61,765 nucleotides of DNA, from positions 1-61,765 of the forward strand of contig JAJZNA010000007.1 in the NCBI GenBank assembly GCA_021848065.1, written 5' to 3'. Source of the DNA: Microcaldota archaeon. GTDB lineage: Archaea; Micrarchaeota; Micrarchaeia; Micrarchaeales; CABMGC01. Within the stretch, counting starts at the first letter, position 1, and each line of letters opens with the position of its first letter. Under the pieces are notes generated by a model. The model had not been told where the DNA came from. It saw nothing but the letters and a program-made list of their open reading frames with translations, and searched no databases. A program made the translations under genes and the position numbers. This document shows, in pieces, positions 16,050 through 24,168 of this stretch.

Positions 16050-17333
16050 TCAAACCCTTGCCAGCGCAGCCTTTCCTATGTCCTTGCGGTAGTGCATCCC
16101 TTCAAAGCTTATGCAGGATACTCCGAAATATGCCTTCTTTATAGCATCCTCAATAGATGCCCCTACGCCGGTGACTGCGAGGACTCGGCCGCCGCTTGTG
16201 ACAAGCCTTCCTGCGGACATTGAGGTGCCGGCATGGAAGACGGTGACCCCATCCATCCTGCTGGCCTCATCAACCCCAGTTATGGCCTTGCCCTTATCAT
16301 ACTTATCAGGATAACCTTTGGAAGCAAGGATCACGCAGCATGCAGCACCTTGCTTCCATTTCACATCAGTCTCCCCAAGCCTGCCATCTATACAGGCCTG
16401 CATTATCTCCACAAGGTCACTGTCCAGAAGAGACAAGACAGGCTGTGCCTCTGGATCTCCGAAACGGGAATTGAATTCCAGAACCTTGAAATCGCCATCA
16501 CTTATCATGAGCCCAGCGTATAGCACCCCGATGTAAGGCGTGCCTGCCTTTGACATCTCCTCCAGTGCTGGCACGAAGACCTGTTCATGTATCCTATTCT
16601 CCAGCCCTTGGGCTATTGGAGTAGGGGCATAAGCACCCATACCTCCAGTGTTCTTTCCTTTGTCACCATCGAATATCCTCTTGTGGTCCTGGCTTGGCAG
16701 CATCAGCTTGGCCACCTTGCCATCACAGAACGCAAGCATGCTTGCCTCCTCTCCCTTCAGGAGTTCCTCTATCACTATGGTCTTGCCTGCGTCTCCGAAC
16801 AGCCCAGGCTGCCTTAGAGTCTTTACGGCCTCGAGTATCTCCCCGGGAGTGTTGCATATTATAACGCCCTTGCCTGCTGCAAGGCCGTCGGCCTTGACCG
16901 CAGCCATCTGGAAATCATTGGCAGCCTTCTCGGCCTCTTCAATGCTGTTTATTACCATGTAGCGCGCGGTAGGTATCCCTGCCGAAGCCATGAACCTCTT
17001 GGCGAATGCCTTTGAGCTCTCCAGGCGAGCAGCGGATCCGCTGGGACCGAATATCCTTAATCCATGTGACTTGAAAAGATCCACTATGCCCTGGGCGATG
17101 GGTGCGTCTGGGCCTACCACGGTAAGGTCTATGCCCTCCTTCTCGGCAAATGCGAGAAGGCCGTCAAGGTCTTCTGCCTTTATGTCCACATTCTGCGCGA
17201 TCTCACCTGTGCCGGCGTTCCCTGGAGCGCAATATAGCTTGTCAACGTGCTTGCTCTGAGATATCTTCCAGCATAGCGCATGTTCCCTTCCGCCCGAGCC
17301 GATTACTAGTGCCTTCATTGCATCACAATTCAT
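16050..17333 (-). CDS. purD: Phosphoribosylamine-glycine ligase
   Basis: PurD is the ATP-grasp enzyme that makes GAR from phosphoribosylamine and glycine, the second purine step. Features seen: N-terminal VIGSGGREHALCW, ATP-grasp AVKADGLAAGKGVIICN, HKRIFDGDKGKNTGGMGAY, and the C-terminal FNSRFGDPEAQPVLSLL. The ORF is 427 residues; M6 (17318, MKALVIGSGG) is the likelier start, as most homologues begin there, although ATG 17333 overlaps the purF stop. With purF upstream it makes the first two steps of the pathway in order. Confidence 0.95.
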   Translation of the reverse strand: MNCDAMKALVIGSGGREHALCWKISQSKHVDKLYCAPGNAGTGEIAQNVDIKAEDLDGLLAFAEKEGIDLTVVGPDAPIAQGIVDLFKSHGLRIFGPSGSAARLESSKAFAKRFMASAGIPTARYMVINSIEEAEKAANDFQMAAVKADGLAAGKGVIICNTPGEILEAVKTLRQPGLFGDAGKTIVIEELLKGEEASMLAFCDGKVAKLMLPSQDHKRIFDGDKGKNTGGMGAYAPTPIAQGLENRIHEQVFVPALEEMSKAGTPYIGVLYAGLMISDGDFKVLEFNSRFGDPEAQPVLSLLDSDLVEIMQACIDGRLGETDVKWKQGAACCVILASKGYPDKYDKGKAITGVDEASRMDGVTVFHAGTSMSAGRLVTSGGRVLAVTGVGASIEDAIKKAYFGVSCISFEGMHYRKDIGKAALARV

Positions 17334-18895
17334 TCGTAGGTTCTCTTTCCCTCCGTGCCGTTCAGGTATGAATCAAGCGCCTTTCTGCGCAGCTTCTCGC
17401 CCCATGGAGTAGGGTAGTCGCCAGTGAGACAGGCCATGCACATGTCCTTCTTCCCATTTTCCAGGCCTATGCACTTGACAAGGCCATCAAGGGACATGTA
17501 CCTGAGCGAATCCGCACCTATCTCCTTTGCTATCCCGTTTACAACTTCTTCGTCAAGATTGTTCCAGCCATTCCTCTGGAGCTGCTCGCTGTTGGAATGC
17601 CTGTTGGCTATAAGCTCGCCCATCTTTGACATGTCTATGCCGTAGAAGCATGGGCTCCTGACCGGCGGGCACGTGACTCTCACGTGCACCTCTTTGGCCT
17701 TGCCATTCTCCTTTAAGTGGTTGACAAGGAACTTGGAGGTAGTTCCACGAACAATGGAGTCGTCTATAAGGATGACCTTCTTGCCTTTTATGGCTGCCTT
17801 GTTTACGTTGAATTTCTGCTTGACCTTCTCTTCCCTGTTAGCGCCCTCGATGAAGGTCCTGCCAGTATACCCCCTGTTCTTTATCAGCCCCTCCATGGCT
17901 GGCAGGCCTGAAGTGTATGCATATCCGTCTGCCGCAGGCTTGGCAGTGTCAGGTATTGGTACTACAACGAACTCGTTGGGATTTAGGCTGATCGTCTCCT
18001 GCTTTGCAAGCTCCACGCCGAGCTTCCAGCGGACATCATATACAGACCTTCCGTCAAGCACTGAAGCGGCATTCGAGAAGTATACGTACTCGAACATGCA
18101 GTGCGCATTCCTTGGGCTTTTCGCATATCTTTTCACTTCAGCAGTGCCGTCCTTGGATACGAGCATCTCCCCGGGCTTTAAGGTCTTTGGATCCTCATCA
18201 GTCATGCCGTAGAACGCGACACTTTCTGATGCGGCTCCGGCAAAGCCGTCTGTTATTGAATAGCACATGGGCCTTATGCCCAGTGGATCCCTCATCGCTG
18301 CAACTGTGCCTTCGGCGTCCACATACGCTATATTGTAAGCGCCATCGAACTTTTCTGTCAAGCCCTTGAATACATCCTGGATGTCCGCCTTCACAGGTGC
18401 CTGGGCTTTTGCAAGGAAGTGCATCACCACTTCAGTGTCCAGGTCTGGCCGGGAAGACGGCAATGGGCCGCTTGAAGCCTTCAGCTCGGTGAAATTGGCT
18501 ATGTTGCCATTGAACGAGAATGCGAACCATTCCCAGGGTTTGCTGCCTGAATGTTCAAATGGCTGGGCAGAGTATTCGTCATCGGTGCCAGATGTGCTGT
18601 AGCGGTTGTGGCCTATGCCAGAATGGCCATTGAACTGCTTCATTATGCTTGAAAACCTCTCTTTTGAGTTTATGGCAAAAGTCTCGCTTACCGTGCCGAC
18701 TTTCTTGTGGGTAGAGAGCACCTGCGTTCTTTTAGGGTTATATGTAGTTATACCAGAAGCCAGCTGGCCACGGTTTTGCATCTGAAGCAGCATCTGTGAT
18801 AGATAAAAAGCGGCTCCTCCTTCAGTTTTCAGGCCTTCCCCATTAAGAAGAGTGATTGCTGCTACCGCACACTCTTCCTTTACTTCTCCAGCCAT
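17330..18895 (-). CDS. purF: Amidophosphoribosyltransferase
   Basis: PurF commits PRPP to purine synthesis by replacing pyrophosphate with ammonia from glutamine. The 521 residues contain the N-terminal nucleophile candidate C9 (EECAVAAI) behind a short propeptide, glutaminase motif QNRGQLASGI, and PRPP site VILIDDSIVRGTTS. Cysteines in HCMFEYVYF, RSPCFYGIDM and MCMACLTGDYP match the 4Fe-4S ligands of the Bacillus-type enzyme, so an oxygen-sensitive cluster is expected. Its stop overlaps the purD start by 4 bases. It is probably feedback-inhibited by nucleotides as in the family. Confidence 0.95.
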   Translation of the reverse strand: MAGEVKEECAVAAITLLNGEGLKTEGGAAFYLSQMLLQMQNRGQLASGITTYNPKRTQVLSTHKKVGTVSETFAINSKERFSSIMKQFNGHSGIGHNRYSTSGTDDEYSAQPFEHSGSKPWEWFAFSFNGNIANFTELKASSGPLPSSRPDLDTEVVMHFLAKAQAPVKADIQDVFKGLTEKFDGAYNIAYVDAEGTVAAMRDPLGIRPMCYSITDGFAGAASESVAFYGMTDEDPKTLKPGEMLVSKDGTAEVKRYAKSPRNAHCMFEYVYFSNAASVLDGRSVYDVRWKLGVELAKQETISLNPNEFVVVPIPDTAKPAADGYAYTSGLPAMEGLIKNRGYTGRTFIEGANREEKVKQKFNVNKAAIKGKKVILIDDSIVRGTTSKFLVNHLKENGKAKEVHVRVTCPPVRSPCFYGIDMSKMGELIANRHSNSEQLQRNGWNNLDEEVVNGIAKEIGADSLRYMSLDGLVKCIGLENGKKDMCMACLTGDYPTPWGEKLRRKALDSYLNGTEGKRTYE

Positions 18896-18957
18896 ATATA
18901 GATAGGCAAGTGAGGTAATTTAAAGTTTCCTGGGGGCCTGCACTGCAAATGTTTCGG

Positions 18958-19332
18958 CTACCTGCGCAGCCTAAGAAATGGAGTATCGTCAAATGCCAGG
19001 GACAGCGCTATCAGTAGGAGAGCCATGTCCCTGAGCACTATGTCGCTGAATCCCGACAGATATACCAGGTCGCCTATTATCAATGCCATCATAAGCGCCC
19101 CCAGGGAAGCAGATATCCGCAGATACACGCCCAGCATAACAGCAAGGCCTATCAGAAGAAGGGCCATTCCATGCAGCTCGACGAAGAGGTCTATCCCGAT
19201 CATGCCGGCTACAAAGGAAGGCACATAGAAGCTCCAGTACGAAGGCTGCAGTATTTCCCATATGCCGAATCCTGCGAACACTATGCCGAAGCTTGCCCTT
19301 GCAAGTATATGGCGTATTTGTTGGCTGTCCAT
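18958..19332 (-). CDS. DoxX-like four-helix membrane protein
   Basis: Read from ATG 19332 (MDSQQIRHILARASFG) this gives 124 residues; a longer start at 19380 would overlap the upstream gene by 29 bases and is less likely. Four hydrophobic helices and the N-terminal RxxFGxxFxxxGxxE-like pattern plus FVAGMIGIDLFVELHGMALLLIGLAVMLGVYLR-type helix arrangement fit the DoxX/DoxD-like superfamily. Archaeal DoxD takes part in thiosulfate:quinone oxidation, but most DoxX-like proteins are of unknown function and no sulfur genes are adjacent. Confidence 0.7.
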   Translation of the reverse strand: MDSQQIRHILARASFGIVFAGFGIWEILQPSYWSFYVPSFVAGMIGIDLFVELHGMALLLIGLAVMLGVYLRISASLGALMMALIIGDLVYLSGFSDIVLRDMALLLIALSLAFDDTPFLRLRR

Positions 19333-19351
19333 GCAGTTGACCCATACAGCA

Positions 19352-19858
19352 CTATTGGAATGGGAAGACGGTGCGCACAATTCTGCCCGTGGTGCTATTC
19401 ACTAGGACATAACCATCATCCTGTATGAAATGGTCACCGCTTGCCCCAGCGTCATCTGAGGAACTCAGGTCTATGTAATATAATACCTCATCCGGCTTGA
19501 CATTTATGGTATGGCTCAGATTCGAGTTCCTGAACGCTATTGTGACATTCTCAGAACCGTCAGCCATGGAAGTGTTGGTCAAATTCAGGTCGGCAGTTAC
19601 AAATGAGCCGCTTGAAGAGAGGCTCGTCTTTGGGAAGATCTGGTAGGAGTATGGCTGGTATTGAGATCCGTTGAATGCAGTTTGCGATGAATTTGAACTT
19701 TGGTTTGGCGAAGAGATGGTGCTCTGTGGGGATACGGGCGTGGCTACGCCCTTATTTGAACCGCCTATGAATGATAAGTAGGCGACTGCAACAATTATCA
19801 GAGCAATTATAGCAATTATGGAGGTCTTGATAGCACTTGATTGCATAATACCCGGCAT
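19352..19858 (-). CDS. Membrane-anchored extracytoplasmic protein
   Basis: A 168-residue protein with one N-terminal transmembrane helix (about residues 11-31), a Ser/Asn/Gln-rich linker (40-70) and a small beta-rich outer domain with several N-x-S/T sequons (LNLTNTSM, NSNLSHT). Topology suggests an outward-facing anchored protein. It is 19 bases upstream of the DoxX-like gene on the same strand and probably co-transcribed. No family recognised. M5 is an alternative start. Confidence 0.65.
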   Translation of the reverse strand: MPGIMQSSAIKTSIIAIIALIIVAVAYLSFIGGSNKGVATPVSPQSTISSPNQSSNSSQTAFNGSQYQPYSYQIFPKTSLSSSGSFVTADLNLTNTSMADGSENVTIAFRNSNLSHTINVKPDEVLYYIDLSSSDDAGASGDHFIQDDGYVLVNSTTGRIVRTVFPFQ

Positions 19859-19938
19859 GCCAACAAGATGAGATTACGCATGCAAGGCATAAATACCATT
19901 ACACTGCCCGTAGGCCTTGCGCACTGATGCAAAAATAG

Positions 19939-20592
19939 TTACGGCGGGGTGACAAGATGTGATGCCACGGCGTTCAGGCCTATGAATCCCGAGAGGCAGC
20001 TTGCTATAAACAGGGACAGACTGAATAGTATTATTATTGCAGTCCATCCTCCCCAAGGGTTTTTCCTGGATCCGGGCTTCTTCTGGGCTATTATTGTCAC
20101 AGGATATGCAAGAACTCCGGCAAATCCATAAAGGAAGAACAGGGCTAGCAGTGCTATGGGTTGCGTGGTAAGACCTATGAAATAGCCCTGTATGCCGTAC
20201 GCTATTGCCATCACGCCCATAATCAAGGCCATGAAGCCCACGTACTCCATATTTCCACCCACTCTGCTTACGCCTGCAAAGGAGAGCATCACTAGGGCAA
20301 AAGCTATCATAGGGTCGTAGAAGAGTATGTTGTAGCTTCCAGGCAGAGGCCATGTGAACTGGCCCCAGAGGCCCATCAAAAGAAGGTATATGCCTATGAA
20401 TAGGATAGGGATTGAAGCTGTGCGAATGTCTTCGTAATAGTTCTTCTGCTCCTTTAAGTATGATACATATATGGAGAGTATTGTGTATAGGAACATGAAT
20501 CCGGCTAGACTTATTGCAAACAAGCTGAATGCAAGGTTGTCTACGAATGCCATATTCATATTTTGAAAGAAACGAATATAAATGTTGAACAA
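19939..20592 (-). CDS. DUF981-like polytopic membrane protein
   Basis: A 217-residue protein with seven likely membrane helices. The pairing of an MGLWGQFTWPLPGSYNILFYDP loop with polar residues, and a GGNMEYVGFMALIMGVMAI helix, is like the DUF981 family known mainly from acidophilic archaea (Thermoplasmata, Sulfolobales). Function unknown. The first ATG (20592) gives a hydrophilic extension; M12 or M14 are possible starts. It is divergent from the large cobalamin-domain gene. Confidence 0.65.
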   Translation of the reverse strand: MFNIYIRFFQNMNMAFVDNLAFSLFAISLAGFMFLYTILSIYVSYLKEQKNYYEDIRTASIPILFIGIYLLLMGLWGQFTWPLPGSYNILFYDPMIAFALVMLSFAGVSRVGGNMEYVGFMALIMGVMAIAYGIQGYFIGLTTQPIALLALFFLYGFAGVLAYPVTIIAQKKPGSRKNPWGGWTAIIILFSLSLFIASCLSGFIGLNAVASHLVTPP

Positions 20593-20660
20593 ACTATAAG
20601 CGGGTTTTATTTTCTGGCAGTATAGACATATTTACTTCCATGCACGCGCCATCCGCAAGG

Positions 20661-20670
20661 TTTTATATAC
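20661..20670 (+). promoter_or_regulatory. TATA box for the leader ORF / 723-residue gene
   Basis: TTTTATATAC sits 34 bases before the leader ORF's ATG (20704), which places a transcript start near 20692-20697 and the small ORF first on the mRNA. The main ATG follows 105 bases after the box. Confidence 0.6.
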
Positions 20671-20703
20671 AGCAGCACGCGACTATACAAAGGGTTGTGG
20701 AGT

Positions 20704-20778
20704 ATGGGGCATTCAGACGCTAGATGTAGTATTGCCTACCATTTCTCACAGAGCCGTGCACATAGGTTGGTTTCATGA
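20704..20778 (+). CDS. Small leader ORF overlapping the next gene (24 codons)
   Basis: ATG 20704 opens 24 codons ending at TGA 20776-20778, which overlaps the ATG of the large downstream gene (20775-20777) as ATGA. The position just after a predicted transcript start, and the 4-base stop/start overlap, suggest translational coupling. The peptide is hydrophilic with three His, three Arg and one Cys. It could be a regulatory leader peptide, or chance. An N-terminal extension of the main protein would need a frameshift. Too short for homology. Confidence 0.4.
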   Translation: MGHSDARCSIAYHFSQSRAHRLVS

Positions 20779-22946
20779 GAATTACAAGGCATAATGCCAG
20801 TTTGGGGGGGTCTTTATCGGTGCTGAGAGGGGTAGATTCGGTAGTTGCAGCTGAAGCACTTGTGACAATGGGCAGGTTAGCGCAAGGTACTGACAGGAAG
20901 GTCCAGAAGAACATGAGGATGGTGGAGCGGATACTTGATGATTTCTGCTGTGGCTGCTCCACGCTCTCAGAGAGCCAAGTTGAAACAATATCTTCAGGCT
21001 TTGTGGATGCGTATGCTGGCAGCATCATTGAAGCGGCTATGGCATCCAACCCAGAAATAGCAAGACAGCTGGTTTCTGAAGAATTCTTAATCTCACTGTC
21101 AAGCATGGACAGGTATATTGGCAGCGGGCTCCTCTTCGAGATGAGGATCACAGGAAACATAAAGGATCTCAAAGACCCCCGGCTTTTCACGCAAGATGCA
21201 ATAAAATTCTTGGGAGCCATAGGCCCTGAAGCTGCGAGCCAGTGGTTAGACGCAATAGGGAGAACTGGAAATGTTGCAGACCTTACATCTTCTGAGGCTA
21301 TGTCGGATGATGTGATAAGAACGATAAGGAACAATGGAAAACTAGCAAGCGACCTCTCATTCACCATAGGAGAGTTAGGTGCAAGTGAAATCCTTAAGAA
21401 GGATTTCCTGGAAGGCCTAAAAGAGCTTGACCCGTTGATTGCAGCTGAGCTGCTCTCAGCAATATGGTGCAATCAGGACAAAGTGGCGGAGATTACATCG
21501 CGTACGGTAGTGGATGGGATAATAAAAGGGGATCTTGGGGTGTGGACAGATGTTGTGCGCCTTGACCATGGTTCCGGGCAGGCACCACTTAGGGTAGTCA
21601 TTTCAAAGCCCGGAGATGACACGCATGACCGCAGCTTAAAAATGATAATAAAATCCCTGAGAGAAGCTGGTGTCGAGGTTATATACACAGGAGGCATAAC
21701 GGATCCCAGGGAGATAGCAAGCATAGCAATACGGGAAGGGGCCCATGCAGTAGGATTCGGCATAATGGACGATGCTCACAGGGGCATGGTGATAGAGGCA
21801 GGCAATATGCTCAGGTCACAGGGCCACGGCGATGTGGCAATATTCGGGGGTGGCATGATATCGCCAAAATCATCACGGAGGCTTATTCGCGCAGGAGTCG
21901 AAGTGTTCGGCCTGGGGTCAGTACCTGCGGATGTTGTGAATTTCGTGATGGAGAGCACCCACAGGAATATTGGCAGGAGATATTCACTTGGATTTGAAGG
22001 CGCTGGTGGAGGCAATGTTGCGATAAGCCTAAGTGCTTCTTCGGTATCGGGCCATATGGCAGATTTTTACCAGCCAACCATGGCATGCGCCTTGACTTCG
22101 TGGCAGGCAAGCATGCTCACGCAAGACAGTTCGTGGACAGGGATTGGACAGTACGGCACAGGCGCATCACTGCACACCACAATCTTGAGCCCATATAGAA
22201 AGGCACTGAAGCTTGCTGCACAGGATACACCTGTGACTGGCAAATACGTGGCATACCCAGCAACCACTGAAGCCCAGTATGGGGGAATGCTTGTCCATAC
22301 CGCTTCCGACTTGGCAGTGTCCCCTGTAGTTAACTCGGGAGGTGTAACTGCGGCGTGTGCCCCTTTCCATGCGAACACTGACGGAAACATTACATCCAGT
22401 ATAAGCGGAGTGAGGCTTGAACATGATAATGAAGGGACATATGGGAAGGAAAAAGCTGGAAAGATGATGAGCGTGAATGTTGGGATAGTGTATGCAAATA
22501 GCGCAAAAGCACCATATGCCGTTGCATGCCTTGATTCTCCAAATGGCTTCGAAAGTACAGGTGCACAGAACGCATGCAGCACAGCGATATCAGGGGCTGC
22601 ACCGCTCAAGCTGGCTGCAAGAGAGCACATGCAAGTTTATACCGTTCAGGAAACAAAAGGCAATGGAATTGGCACTGCTGACTTGGGCAGAACATGCTGG
22701 ATAGGAGACAATGCAAGGGATAGGCCCTCTTATGGGACATCAGCACTTGAACCTGGCTCGGGTCCCACATCCTGGGCGTTAAGCAGCATACGCATGCTTA
22801 CACAGGACGTGATTGGGAATCCCTTACTGACTGCACACAAGGCACTGCCAGCTTTCAAGGTGGCGAAGCTCACATTTAGCTCAAAGGGGAGGGATGCCAG
22901 ACCCATGCATGAGCCTATGCCGTGCTATTGCAGCTGCCATGCATAG
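20775..22946 (+). CDS. Large protein with cobalamin-binding-like domain, otherwise unrecognised
   Basis: A 723-residue soluble protein. Residues 1-260 are helical, possibly repeat-like. Residues 272-395 look like the B12-binding Rossmann domain of methylmalonyl-CoA mutase: LRVVISKPGDDTHDR with D282-x-H284-D, alternating strands and helices, and IFGGGMISP (356-364) for the GG loop; the usual S-x-L is not evident. Residues 400-723 are Gly/Ser/Ala-rich with scattered Cys and end CYCSCHA, a possible metal site. TSW...MLTQD occurs twice (441-451, 665-678), hinting at an internal duplication. No mutase barrel is attached, so enzymatic function is unknown. A G7 run lies at 20804-20810. Confidence 0.75.
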   Translation: MRITRHNASLGGSLSVLRGVDSVVAAEALVTMGRLAQGTDRKVQKNMRMVERILDDFCCGCSTLSESQVETISSGFVDAYAGSIIEAAMASNPEIARQLVSEEFLISLSSMDRYIGSGLLFEMRITGNIKDLKDPRLFTQDAIKFLGAIGPEAASQWLDAIGRTGNVADLTSSEAMSDDVIRTIRNNGKLASDLSFTIGELGASEILKKDFLEGLKELDPLIAAELLSAIWCNQDKVAEITSRTVVDGIIKGDLGVWTDVVRLDHGSGQAPLRVVISKPGDDTHDRSLKMIIKSLREAGVEVIYTGGITDPREIASIAIREGAHAVGFGIMDDAHRGMVIEAGNMLRSQGHGDVAIFGGGMISPKSSRRLIRAGVEVFGLGSVPADVVNFVMESTHRNIGRRYSLGFEGAGGGNVAISLSASSVSGHMADFYQPTMACALTSWQASMLTQDSSWTGIGQYGTGASLHTTILSPYRKALKLAAQDTPVTGKYVAYPATTEAQYGGMLVHTASDLAVSPVVNSGGVTAACAPFHANTDGNITSSISGVRLEHDNEGTYGKEKAGKMMSVNVGIVYANSAKAPYAVACLDSPNGFESTGAQNACSTAISGAAPLKLAAREHMQVYTVQETKGNGIGTADLGRTCWIGDNARDRPSYGTSALEPGSGPTSWALSSIRMLTQDVIGNPLLTAHKALPAFKVAKLTFSSKGRDARPMHEPMPCYCSCHA

Positions 22947-23001
22947 ATGAGTCTTTCAACGCCCTGCGCATGCTTATTTAATTCGGCGTGCATAGTAAGT
23001 T

Positions 23002-23274
23002 ATGGCAAAGGCCAGGAAGAGGAAGATGTGGATAGGCAAGGTTACCACAGTATCTACGTTTCCCCCTCCGGGCATATTCACCAAGCCGGCAGAAGAGATA
23101 GCACGCGTAATGGGAAGGAAGGACGTCTCGCCAGGGGGCTTGGGATCTGCGATAAAGATGGTGCAGTATTTTATAAACAGGGCCGGAAAGAACCTTCCGG
23201 AAAGAAGACGGAGGGAGTTGGAGCGTGCAAAGAAGCTGTTGCAGAAGGCTGAACGGAGAAAGGCAGGTAACTAA
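23002..23274 (+). CDS. DUF3175-family small basic protein
   Basis: A 90-residue Lys/Arg-rich protein. It matches the DUF3175 pattern known from bacteria and haloarchaea: an N-terminal W-x-x-x-V segment (WIGKVTTVSTFPPPGIFTKP), a central helix ending ...IARVMGRK, and the near-diagnostic SAIKMVQYFINRAGKNLPERRRRELERAKK block (written here by its first and last residues, about 49-78). The family has no assigned function; the basic character suggests nucleic-acid binding. Probable horizontal distribution across phyla makes it a transfer candidate. Confidence 0.8.
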   Translation: MAKARKRKMWIGKVTTVSTFPPPGIFTKPAEEIARVMGRKDVSPGGLGSAIKMVQYFINRAGKNLPERRRRELERAKKLLQKAERRKAGN

Positions 23275-23329
23275 AGACGCGTGCTGATGCATCAGAAAGT
23301 TATTTATGTTTAAGATTGGTGTATGAATT

Positions 23330-23515
23330 ATGGAAAAGAAAGGCTCGTTCCAAAAAGCCAAGCTGGAGTACATAGAGGCGTATGACTATTTCTCTTGCGA
23401 ACTTTGTGGCAGGAGAGTGGAGTGCAAAGGATGCCACAAGGAGCCTGTAAAGGGAGACAAGCATATCTTCTGCAACCTAAATGGCCTGCACTATCATGAG
23501 AGATGCCTGCCATAA
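23330..23515 (+). CDS. Small zinc-ribbon/LIM-like protein
   Basis: A 61-residue protein with metal-ligand pairs CELC (about residues 23-26), CKGC (32-35), then C48, H55 and C59. Eight Cys/His with this spacing suggest two zinc sites of a LIM or treble-clef type. Such tiny archaeal zinc proteins usually mediate protein or nucleic-acid contacts. A TATA-like TTATTTATG lies about 30 bases upstream of the ATG. It is convergent with the acetyltransferase gene. No named family recognised. Confidence 0.65.
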   Translation: MEKKGSFQKAKLEYIEAYDYFSCELCGRRVECKGCHKEPVKGDKHIFCNLNGLHYHERCLP

Positions 23516-23544
23516 TTGCCGGAGGCATTACCGTTACTGGCATG

Positions 23545-24081
23545 TCACAGCTTTAGGCACATGAGCACGTCATCTATTTTATTTCCACTTCGGACTATAC
23601 CTGAATGGAGAGTGCCATAGACCCTAAACCCGAGTTTTTGGTATACATGCATGGCGTGGCCATTATTGCCGAATACATGCAATGAGAGCAGGCTGTATCT
23701 TGGCCTGGCGCGTTTTATCACATCCTTCAGCAGCGCGGTGCCTATGCCCTTTGACCGGAAACCTTCCCTTATCAATATGCCTACAGTGCCCACGTGACTT
23801 TGCTCAACGCGTGGCGAGTATTTGGTGATGTCGCACATGCCCACCACCTTGCCTTCAGCTTCTGCTACAGAAATTATGGCTTCTCCTTTTCTCTCCTTTG
23901 AAAGCATGCCGGTAAACCATTTATACTCTTCATTAATAGATGGCCTGCGCCTTAGCAAAGGTATACCAAGTGACGGGTTGTGCTTTACCTCATCATACAA
24001 AGCATAGTAGTTTGATATGAGGTCTTCTCTGTCGCGCCTCTTCAATCTCCTTATTAGAAAGCCGCTATTGCCATTGTGCAT
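23545..24081 (-). CDS. GNAT-family N-acetyltransferase
   Basis: A 178-residue acetyl-CoA-dependent transferase. Motif A is GILIREGFRSKGIGTALLKDVIKRA (Q/R-x-x-G-x-G/A pyrophosphate loop RSKGIG, about residue 115); motif B is LHVFGNNGHAMHVYQKLGFRVYG. The N-terminal RRLKRRDREDLISNYYAL is typical of the family start. RimI-like protein acetylation or small-molecule acetylation are both possible. It stands alone between convergent and co-directional genes, with no substrate clue. Confidence 0.85.
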   Translation of the reverse strand: MHNGNSGFLIRRLKRRDREDLISNYYALYDEVKHNPSLGIPLLRRRPSINEEYKWFTGMLSKERKGEAIISVAEAEGKVVGMCDITKYSPRVEQSHVGTVGILIREGFRSKGIGTALLKDVIKRARPRYSLLSLHVFGNNGHAMHVYQKLGFRVYGTLHSGIVRSGNKIDDVLMCLKL

Positions 24082-24168
24082 CGTATCCGTAGATAGATGG
24101 ATTTGTAACTTATATTGGTTTTCTACAGGCTGCGCTGCAACGCTTGAGATTAGAAGGAGCGCAGGCAG

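Noticed and set aside
20593..20774. Possible cobalamin riboswitch before the B12-like gene
   Set aside because: No B12-box-like conserved sequence; a TATA box and a small ORF occupy the leader.
22067..22630. 187-codon minus-strand ORF
   Set aside because: Antisense to the 723-residue gene; its hydrophobic composition is a mirror of Gly/Ser/Ala codons on the plus strand.
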